Source: a virus. From it: 64,000 bases of DNA. The notes under the pieces were generated by a model. That model did no database searches. It was not told the DNA's origin and saw only the letters and a program-made list of their open reading frames with translations. A program made the translations under genes and the position numbers. Within the stretch, counting starts at the first letter, position 1; each line of letters starts with the position of its first letter. The stretch covers positions 1 through 64,000 of the IMG/VR virus record IMGVR_UViG_3300032282_005588, one strand, 5' to 3'. This document shows positions 16,990-23,082 of this stretch, piece by piece.

Positions 16990-17847
16990 ATGTCAATAAG
17001 AACAGATAAATTAAAAATTTCCCAAGATTTTTTTAGCTTACAAGGGGAAGGTAAAACAATGGGATATCCTTCATATTTTGTGCGCTTAGCTATTTGCAAC
17101 TTAAGTTGTGGGATGTCAAGAAAATTTCTTAACCAATTAGTAAAAGATAATACCTTAAAAGAAGGAGAAATATTTACTGGAGATTTACATGCTGAAGGAA
17201 AAGCTACATGGACTTGTGATAGTACATCTGAGTGGGCTTTAAAAGGTGAAGATAAAGACTTCCAATACTTGATTGATCAATGGAAAGAACAAGGCATCTA
17301 TGAACATATTAAGAATGGTACTATCCATATTATTTGGACTGGTGGAGAACCTACCATTAAACAGCATCAAGAAGCTATTATGAATTTCCGCCAACATTGG
17401 TATAATTTAGAAACAAAATTACTAAGAGAAGTTGGATATACAGGAGATTTTACACCGTATGATGAAATAGAAACTAACTGTACAGTTTATATTGATCAAC
17501 CGTTATTTGACACATTAGATCAAATCAACTGCTCACCTAAACTATCTAATTCAGGTATGACAGCATCACAACGTATTAATCCAGATGCAATTAAACGTAT
17601 TATGGAACATAAGAACTATCAATTCAAATTTGTTATCTCAACTGAGAATGATGTTAAAGAATTGTTCCGTGACTTTGTTGAACCATTTAATATACCACTT
17701 GATAAAATATGTTGTATGCCGGGTTTAGATGATAGAGATAATTTTCATGAACGTACACATTTTGTATTTGAAATGGCTAAAAAATATAAATTTATAGCTT
17801 CAACTAGATTACATATAAGTGCTTATGGAGCAGTTACAGGAGTATAA
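16990..17847 (+). CDS. queE: 7-carboxy-7-deazaguanine synthase QueE (radical SAM)
   Basis: A 285-residue radical-SAM protein. The N-terminal F-F-S-L-Q-G-E-G segment is typical of QueE. The cluster cysteines are C-N-L-S-C near residues 37-41 and then W-T-C-D near residue 77, so about 36 residues separate the second and third cysteines, where classical QueE has only two. W-T-G-G-E-P near residue 116 is the SAM-binding G-G-E motif, and N-C-S-P-K-L-S-N-S-G near residue 180 matches the substrate region. It would convert 6-carboxytetrahydropterin to 7-carboxy-7-deazaguanine. The cysteine insertion is the odd feature; variants with longer spacing are known in the family. Confidence 0.88.
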   Translation: MSIRTDKLKISQDFFSLQGEGKTMGYPSYFVRLAICNLSCGMSRKFLNQLVKDNTLKEGEIFTGDLHAEGKATWTCDSTSEWALKGEDKDFQYLIDQWKEQGIYEHIKNGTIHIIWTGGEPTIKQHQEAIMNFRQHWYNLETKLLREVGYTGDFTPYDEIETNCTVYIDQPLFDTLDQINCSPKLSNSGMTASQRINPDAIKRIMEHKNYQFKFVISTENDVKELFRDFVEPFNIPLDKICCMPGLDDRDNFHERTHFVFEMAKKYKFIASTRLHISAYGAVTGV

Positions 17848-17868
17848 TTAATTAAAAAATATAATATA

Positions 17869-18018
17869 ATGATAACAGACTACTTATTACAAACAATCAT
17901 CAATACAGTAAAAAATACTGGTAATGATGCTGAATTAGGAGCTAAAATTAGAGCTCTAATTACACCAATTATTCAATCACAAGGGATCCAAGAAGGTAAA
18001 ACATTATTAAAAGGTTAA
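17869..18018 (+). CDS. Small hypothetical protein, 49 aa
   Basis: ATG at 17869 and stop at 18016-18018, filling the gap between queE and the next gene with 5 bases to spare. The protein is helical with the pattern L-L-Q-T-I-I-N-T-V-K and G-A-K-I-R-A-L-I-T-P-I-I. It was too short for a 60-residue cut-off. Function unknown; spacing and orientation support it. Confidence 0.5.
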   Translation: MITDYLLQTIINTVKNTGNDAELGAKIRALITPIIQSQGIQEGKTLLKG

Positions 18019-18023
18019 CTATT

Positions 18024-18506
18024 ATGGGAAAAAATTTAAATCAGCTAAATCAATATTTGGATCAATTTAACCAAATTATTCTAGAATTAAAAAAAAGAGG
18101 AATTGAAGGTTCAAATAATGTTAGATTAGGAGGCTCACTAATGTTTAAAGTTCATGGTCTAAATTTCTCAAGAATCACAGATGATTTAGATATTATTTTA
18201 ACTAATCCTACTGAAGAACAAAAATCATACCTTAATTTAATTAAAGTTTTTTCAATTTTGAAAGGTAATTATAATTATGAAACTCCTAATTATAAATTCA
18301 TAAAAAATGGATTGATATTAAATATATTAGTAACAAATAAAATTTATATTGATGGAGAAGAAGAAAACTCATATGAAACATACTATAAATTTAGAAATAA
18401 TTTATATGAAATCGTTCCCATTAATGAAATCATTAAAGCTAAAAAACAATATGATAGAATCAAAGATAGAAATGATTTTTTAATACTTAAAAAAGAAAAT
18501 TTTTAA
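18024..18506 (+). CDS. Nucleotidyltransferase-fold protein
   Basis: A 160-residue protein with the minimal nucleotidyltransferase signature: L-G-G-S-L-M-F near residue 36 followed by D-D-L-D-I-I-L near residue 53, matching hG[G/S]...Dh[D/E]h. The rest resembles small AbiEii/MNT-type nucleotidyltransferases and has a late I-V-P-I-N-E-I-I-K-A-K-K segment common in that group. Substrate unknown. It is encoded between queE and thioredoxin, so it could act on a nucleotide, a tRNA or a protein. Confidence 0.55.
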   Translation: MGKNLNQLNQYLDQFNQIILELKKRGIEGSNNVRLGGSLMFKVHGLNFSRITDDLDIILTNPTEEQKSYLNLIKVFSILKGNYNYETPNYKFIKNGLILNILVTNKIYIDGEEENSYETYYKFRNNLYEIVPINEIIKAKKQYDRIKDRNDFLILKKENF

Positions 18507-18508
18507 AA

Positions 18509-18790
18509 ATGGATAAAGTATTACTTAAAGAATCAATAAATAATAAAGATAATCTTTTATTATATTTTAAAGCTGATTGGTGTGGTTCTTGTAAAGAATC
18601 GAATCAATATATTAAAAAAATATCTGAGTCTAAAAAAGATTTTAAATTACATGAAATCGAATCTGATGAAGATAGAGATGATATAGGAGCATTATTTAAA
18701 GTAGAATTTCTACCAACATTAATTATCATTAATGAAACCGGATATAAAAAATATGTAGGTACTAAAAAAATTAAAGATTTGACTAAATGA
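18509..18790 (+). CDS. Thioredoxin-like protein
   Basis: A 93-residue thioredoxin fold with the redox motif D-W-C-G-S-C-K near residue 28 after a Y-F-K-A strand, and the cis-proline segment V-E-F-L-P-T-L-I-I near residue 72. It may serve as reductant for the B12-dependent ribonucleotide reductase at 8886, whose C-terminal cysteine pair needs one. The stop overlaps the start of the next gene by 4 bases. Confidence 0.8.
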   Translation: MDKVLLKESINNKDNLLLYFKADWCGSCKESNQYIKKISESKKDFKLHEIESDEDRDDIGALFKVEFLPTLIIINETGYKKYVGTKKIKDLTK

Positions 18791-19281
18791 ATATATTATT
18801 TAATGAATATCAAATCCAATCAGCTGTTACCAAAATAGCTGATATTATTAATAATAAAAAACATGATGAACCCCCAATTTTTATATGTTTATTGAATGGT
18901 GCATTTATGTTTTTTTCTGATTTAATAAAACAAATAGATAAATGTGAAATAGATTTTATGAGGGTAAAATCATACCCAAATGAGATATTAATAACAGCAA
19001 ATAATACTAGTTATATAAAAGGGAAAGATGTTTATGTAATAGATGATATATGTGATTCGGGTAATACATTAGACTTTATTATTAAAAATTTAAAAAATCA
19101 AGGGGTTAAATCAATTACACCCATTACTCTTTTTAAAAGATATAATATTGAATATGAAAATCTAATATATGGTATTGAATTAAAGAATGAACATTATATA
19201 ATAGGATATGGACTTGATGATTTAGATGGTCTTAATAGAAATAAAAAATATATTGTGGGGTTAGAAGATGACAATAATTAA
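18787..19281 (+). CDS. Purine phosphoribosyltransferase (HPRT-like)
   Basis: A 164-residue type I phosphoribosyltransferase. The PRPP motif V-Y-V-I-D-D-I-C-D-S-G-N-T-L lies near residue 80, a L-L-N-G-A-F-M-F segment near residue 38 and the purine-side segment Y-I-I-G-Y-G-L-D near residue 138. This is the HPRT layout: hypoxanthine or guanine plus PRPP to IMP or GMP. In this phage it could salvage guanine freed by base exchange during DNA modification; that link is inference. It overlaps the thioredoxin gene. Confidence 0.8.
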   Translation: MNILFNEYQIQSAVTKIADIINNKKHDEPPIFICLLNGAFMFFSDLIKQIDKCEIDFMRVKSYPNEILITANNTSYIKGKDVYVIDDICDSGNTLDFIIKNLKNQGVKSITPITLFKRYNIEYENLIYGIELKNEHYIIGYGLDDLDGLNRNKKYIVGLEDDNN

Positions 19282-19287
19282 AAACAA

Positions 19288-19318
19288 TTTGGTTTTATAA
19301 AAATTATTAATTATATTA
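19288..19318 (+). promoter_or_regulatory. Phage promoter, TTTGG-N19-TATATTA
   Basis: TTTGG at 19288-19292, 19 bases, TATATTA at 19312-19318, then the folE ATG only 6 bases later at 19325. It starts a short folE-dcd unit that ends at the terminator near 20550. A start site at the usual distance would give a leaderless or nearly leaderless message. Confidence 0.6.
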
Positions 19319-19324
19319 TAAATT

Positions 19325-19960
19325 ATGAAATATATAGAAAAAGCAAACGAAAACACACCTCGAACCTCAGAAGAAATTGAAAACATGATTAGTGAGGCTT
19401 CCGAACACTATGGTAGATTTTTAAAATCAATGGGTTTTGATTATACTGCTGATCCTCAAACCATTGATACACCTCGTCGTGTGGCTAAGGCCTGGCTTAA
19501 AGATCTAATTATAGGATCTATTACAGAAGAACCATCTATGACTGTTTTTCCAAATGAAGAAAATTATGATGGTATAGTTATCCAAACAGGGATTCCTGTA
19601 GTTTCAATGTGCGCCCATCATAATTTACCATTCACAGGATATGCATCAGTAGCATATGTTCCTAAAGATAAAGTAGTAGGTCTATCTAAATTGAATAGGG
19701 TAGTTGACTGGTTCTCAAGAAGACCACAAATGCAAGAATCACTAACTCAACAAATACACTCATTTTTATCTGAAAAACTAGAATGTGAATCTATAGCTGT
19801 AAGTATAGCTTCTAAACATATGTGTTGTGGATTAAGAGGCATAAAACACCCCACAAGTGTGATGTGTACTAATAAATTTAGTGGAGTATTTATGGAATCA
19901 GGAAATCTAATCCGTGAAGAATTCCTCCAAGCTATAAACAAAAATGGTCCTAAATTTTAA
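19325..19960 (+). CDS. folE: GTP cyclohydrolase I FolE
   Basis: A 211-residue FolE. It shows D-T-P-R-R-V-A-K-A-W near residue 50, the zinc/catalytic segment S-M-C-A-H-H-N-L-P-F near residue 96, L-S-K-L-N-R-V-V near residue 120, R-P-Q-M-Q-E near residue 138 and M-C-C-G-L-R-G near residue 166. All are typical of bimodular-free bacterial GTP cyclohydrolase I. It opens GTP to dihydroneopterin triphosphate, the first step of the preQ0 route used by QueD, QueE and QueC encoded upstream, and could also feed folate for thymidylate synthesis. It is driven by the promoter at 19288. Confidence 0.93.
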   Translation: MKYIEKANENTPRTSEEIENMISEASEHYGRFLKSMGFDYTADPQTIDTPRRVAKAWLKDLIIGSITEEPSMTVFPNEENYDGIVIQTGIPVVSMCAHHNLPFTGYASVAYVPKDKVVGLSKLNRVVDWFSRRPQMQESLTQQIHSFLSEKLECESIAVSIASKHMCCGLRGIKHPTSVMCTNKFSGVFMESGNLIREEFLQAINKNGPKF

Positions 19961-19974
19961 TTAAATTATAAAAT

Positions 19975-20508
19975 ATGTTAAATAGTAATCAAATCATTTA
20001 TGAAAATCTCCTCAAATTAGAAAATTCTAAAGGAAAACAAGCCCAAGTGGGGTATGATTTAAGTATTAAATCATTACAAAAAGTAAATTCATCTATTAAA
20101 ATAGGTAAAATTTTAAAAGACAAAACAGAATTAGCAGAATATGTTCCTGTAATGTTAGGGAATTTAGATAATGTTGAAGGTTACCTTTTACACCCAGGAG
20201 TATATGATGTTACATTTCATGAGGGATGTAAAATTCCAGGTAATAGAACTGGATTTATTAAACAACGTTCCTCATTATATAGAAATGGAAGTATAATTAA
20301 TAGCCCTGTTTTTGATCCTGGATTTGAAACAGATAATATGGGAACATTTATGTATGTATATGAAACAATCTTCATCGAAAAAGATTCCCGCATCGCTCAA
20401 ATATATTTCCATGAATGTGAATTAGTTAAGAAAGACCAACTATATGATGGGCAATTTCAGGGAGATTCTCAAAGGAAGGATTTTCGCAATCCATCAGTTC
20501 AACATTAA
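19975..20508 (+). CDS. dcd: dCTP deaminase / dUTPase-family protein
   Basis: A 177-residue trimeric-dUTPase-fold protein. G-Y-D-L-S-I lies near residue 28, a H-P-G-V-Y-D-V-T-F-H-E segment near residue 75, and the motif K-Q-R-S-S-L-Y-R-N-G near residue 98 matches the R-S-S-L-x-R-x-G of dCTP deaminase. A D-P-G-F-E segment near residue 114 and R-I-A-Q-I-Y-F follow. It probably deaminates dCTP to dUTP, feeding dTMP synthesis by the split ThyA at 60390. It shares the folE promoter and is followed by a strong terminator. Confidence 0.85.
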   Translation: MLNSNQIIYENLLKLENSKGKQAQVGYDLSIKSLQKVNSSIKIGKILKDKTELAEYVPVMLGNLDNVEGYLLHPGVYDVTFHEGCKIPGNRTGFIKQRSSLYRNGSIINSPVFDPGFETDNMGTFMYVYETIFIEKDSRIAQIYFHECELVKKDQLYDGQFQGDSQRKDFRNPSVQH

Positions 20509-20543
20509 ACAATAAACTTTTTATTTTCTTATTATAAACAATT

Positions 20544-20575
20544 AGGACCTATTTTTATAGGTCCTTTTGTTTTTC
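20544..20575 (+). terminator. Rho-independent terminator after folE-dcd
   Basis: A 9-bp perfect stem AGGACCTAT / ATAGGTCCT (20544-20552 with 20557-20565) with a four-T loop, followed by TTTTGTTTTT. A classic intrinsic terminator that ends the folE-dcd unit. Confidence 0.85.
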
Positions 20576-20602
20576 CATAATCCAATCATATTTATTACTG
20601 AT

Positions 20603-20995
20603 ATGAAAACACCTGAATCAACTATTAAATTAAAAAATTATAGTGGTAAAAAAAATCCATTATTTGGTAATTCACCTTTTAATTTAGGGAAGGTAAGAAC
20701 CCCAAATAATACTAATAATTTAATTGCTCCATCCGATTTAGGGAAAATAACAAAATCTTCTTCTAAAATTAATCTTGAAAAAATTCCTTCATCATTAGAA
20801 GCAAAATCAACCAATTCATCAAACGCATTATTAAGAAAAGTAGTTTCTACAACTATTAAAGGGAATGGAAGAATAGAAAAACAAATAGTACAAGTAGCCA
20901 TAGATTACATGACCCCTAATACTTATGTAACACCAAATCCTCAATGGCCAGACACTACAGGATATGTAGCTGATTCAACATATATAGAAGTATAA
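20603..20995 (+). CDS. Hypothetical protein upstream of fibre gene
   Basis: A 130-residue protein. I use ATG 20603 because an in-frame ATG at 20567 falls inside the preceding terminator. It is basic, rich in Ser, Asn and Lys, and has a disordered N-terminal half (F-G-N-S-P-F-N-L-G-K). A more regular end contains V-A-I-D-Y-M-T-P-N-T-Y-V. Its location right before the fibre-type gene and between the two terminators suggests a virion or fibre-associated protein, without direct proof. Confidence 0.5.
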   Translation: MKTPESTIKLKNYSGKKNPLFGNSPFNLGKVRTPNNTNNLIAPSDLGKITKSSSKINLEKIPSSLEAKSTNSSNALLRKVVSTTIKGNGRIEKQIVQVAIDYMTPNTYVTPNPQWPDTTGYVADSTYIEV

Positions 20996-21034
20996 TAAAA
21001 AATAAAAAATAAAAAACAAAAATAAAACATTAAA

Positions 21035-22942
21035 ATGGGAATAACATTAAGAAGTGTAAAAGGCACAGCCTTAACCTTTACTGAATTAGATGATAATTTT
21101 TTATATCTATCTCAGTCATATACTACTACTAGTTCATTTAATTCATTTAGTAGTTCATATAACTCAGGGAGTTTTACTGGTTCATTTACTGGTAATCTTT
21201 CAGGAACATCAAGTTGGGCTAGTAATGCTTCTACTGCTTCATACGTTTTAAACGCAGTTTCAAGTTCATTCGCAACAACAGCTTCATTTTCACAAACAGC
21301 ATCCTACGTTTTAAATGCAATATCAAGTTCATTTTCTACAACTGCATCATTTTCACAAACAGCTTCATTTGTTAATAATGCTCAAACAGCATCCTACGTT
21401 TTAAATGCAGTTTCAAGCTCATTTTCTACAACTGCATCATTTTCACAAACGGCTTCATTTGTTAAAAATGCACAAACAGCTTCATATGTTTTAAATGCAA
21501 TATCAAGTTCATTTGCAACAACAGCTTCATTTTCACAAACGGCTTCATTTGTTAAAAATGCACAAACAGCATCATATTTCCCTAAGGTTATAGTAGATAA
21601 CTCAACCCAGAATACATTAATAGCATCTTCTCCCAATAATAATGGTCTTTATAATACATCTTTGGGTGATGGTACTCTATTTTCAAATTCATCTGGGAAT
21701 AGTAATACAGCACTAGGTGGTGGTGTAATGTATAATAATATATCAGGAGATAATAATACAGCCATAGGAGCAGATGCATTATCTAATAATACCACTGGTA
21801 CTGATAATATAGCTGCTGGGATACAATCATTATATTCAAACACTTTAGGAAGTTATAATATAGCTGCTGGGATACAATCATTATATTCAAACACTTTAGG
21901 TAATAATAATACATCTATAGGATATCAAGCAACTCAAGGAAATACAACAGGAAACTATAATGTAGCTATGGGGGATCAAGCATTATATTCTAATCAAACA
22001 GGTAGTTCAAATGTAGCTATAGGTACTAATGCTTTAAGAGCAAATGTACAAAACTTAAATGTAGCTATAGGTACTAATGCTTTATTCCAAAAAACTACAG
22101 GAAATGGAAACACAGCTATTGGTCATTACTCTCTATACCTGTTAAATACAGGTTCAAATAACGTAGCATTAGGATACCAAGCAGGATATAATGAGACTGG
22201 AAATAATAAATTACATATATCTAATACTAATGCATATTCATTAATATATGGTGAATTTAATAACAGATATCTCCAAGTTCAAGGAACATTAGCAGTTTCT
22301 TCCTCAATGTCTGTAACAGGTAGTTTAAATGTTCAATCAGGAATTACTAGTAGTTTATTTGGAACATCAAGTTGGGCTAGTAATGCTTCTACTGCTTCAT
22401 ATGTTTTAAATGCAGTTTCAAGTTCATTTGCAACTAGTGCATCATTTGCTCAAACAGCATCTTTTGTTGCATCTGCATCTTTATCTGCAACTTCATCATA
22501 TTTAAATAAATTAAATCAAAATATAATTAATACTGGTTCTATATTCTCAGGAAATGGTTCAGGAACTGAAATTAGAGTTTGGGGTGAGGAAGGAAGTATA
22601 GAGATATGTAGGGATAGTTCTAAAGGTGGAAATGCATATATTGACTTTAAAAATAACATATCAGATGATTATGATGTTAGAATAGGCCAAGTAGGCAACA
22701 CAGATGCATTCGGAGTAGCATGTGGATATCCCAATGAGTATAATTTTCAGATAACAAATACAAGTACTAATATAACTGGTAGTTTAAATGTAACTGGTAG
22801 TTTAAATATTAATAATATACTAACACTAACACGAAGAACCACCACCCCAACTCCTATAGAAGGAATGATAATAGCTTCAGGATCAGCAGGAGCTAGTGTT
22901 CTATACTACTACAATGGAACAACTTGGAATGCATTATTTTAA
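21035..22942 (+). CDS. Repetitive tail fibre / appendage protein
   Basis: A 635-residue fibre-like protein. The N-terminus has T-E-L-D-D-N-F-L, common in phage fibres. Residues 50-185 are tandem units of the kind S-S-S-F-A-T-T-A-S-F-S-Q-T-A-S. Residues 200-400 repeat N-T-A-I-G / S-N-N-T-x-G units, similar to the heads of trimeric YadA-type adhesins. A second S-F-A-T-S-A block lies near 465-490. The C-terminal part (residues 500-635) is non-repetitive and may hold the receptor-binding or chaperone-like tip. Such beta-structured repeats usually form trimers. It lies alone between two terminators, away from the virion block at 0-2.5 kb. Confidence 0.75.
   Translation: MGITLRSVKGTALTFTELDDNFLYLSQSYTTTSSFNSFSSSYNSGSFTGSFTGNLSGTSSWASNASTASYVLNAVSSSFATTASFSQTASYVLNAISSSFSTTASFSQTASFVNNAQTASYVLNAVSSSFSTTASFSQTASFVKNAQTASYVLNAISSSFATTASFSQTASFVKNAQTASYFPKVIVDNSTQNTLIASSPNNNGLYNTSLGDGTLFSNSSGNSNTALGGGVMYNNISGDNNTAIGADALSNNTTGTDNIAAGIQSLYSNTLGSYNIAAGIQSLYSNTLGNNNTSIGYQATQGNTTGNYNVAMGDQALYSNQTGSSNVAIGTNALRANVQNLNVAIGTNALFQKTTGNGNTAIGHYSLYLLNTGSNNVALGYQAGYNETGNNKLHISNTNAYSLIYGEFNNRYLQVQGTLAVSSSMSVTGSLNVQSGITSSLFGTSSWASNASTASYVLNAVSSSFATSASFAQTASFVASASLSATSSYLNKLNQNIINTGSIFSGNGSGTEIRVWGEEGSIEICRDSSKGGNAYIDFKNNISDDYDVRIGQVGNTDAFGVACGYPNEYNFQITNTSTNITGSLNVTGSLNINNILTLTRRTTTPTPIEGMIIASGSAGASVLYYYNGTTWNALF
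21211..21580 (+). repeat. Tandem coding repeats in fibre gene
   Basis: Nearly identical units containing GCTTCATTTTCACAAAC and TTTTAAATGCA recur about four times, with partial units, and one unit returns near 22350-22470. Units differ mainly at third codon positions. Internal recombination could change fibre length. The spacing and coding nature exclude CRISPR. Confidence 0.7.
21806..21902 (+). repeat. Exact direct duplication, period 51 bases
   Basis: A stretch of about 46 bases beginning ATAATATAGCTGCTGGG is repeated without mismatch 51 bases later (17 codons), encoding two copies of N-I-A-A-G-I-Q-S-L-Y-S-N-T-L-G. The identity at synonymous sites indicates a recent duplication inside the fibre repeat domain. 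Confidence 0.75.
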
Positions 22943-22994
22943 TCAATAATATAAAAATTTTGGCTTAGGACCAATATAGTTACATAGTAACTAA

Positions 22995-23038
22995 AATTCC
23001 GAGTAAAGTGTCGCTACATTACTCGGAATTCCTTTTCC
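22995..23038 (+). terminator. Strong hairpin terminator after fibre gene
   Basis: A perfect 12-bp stem AATTCCGAGTAA / TTACTCGGAATT (22995-23006 with 23019-23030), extendable inward by about 3 pairs, followed by CCTTTTCC. It ends the fibre transcript just before the polymerase promoter. It is one of the most GC-rich stretches of the area. Confidence 0.8.
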
Positions 23039-23045
23039 TATTATA

Positions 23046-23076
23046 TTTGGTAATCTCAAACTTTATTAGTATATTA
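23046..23076 (+). promoter_or_regulatory. Phage promoter, TTTGG-N19-TATATTA
   Basis: TTTGG at 23046-23050, exactly 19 bases, TATATTA at 23070-23076, and the polymerase ATG 6 bases further at 23083. It is isolated from upstream genes by the terminator at 22995. Confidence 0.65.
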
Positions 23077-23082
23077 TAATAT

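Noticed and set aside
20567-20602. Upstream start at 20567 for the gene before the fibre
   Set aside because: It overlaps the T-run of a strong terminator, so a transcript starting there is unlikely; ATG 20603 fits better.
21211-21580. Regular direct repeats that could suggest a CRISPR array
   Set aside because: The repeats are in frame within one long ORF, units vary at synonymous positions and there are no unique spacers of constant length.
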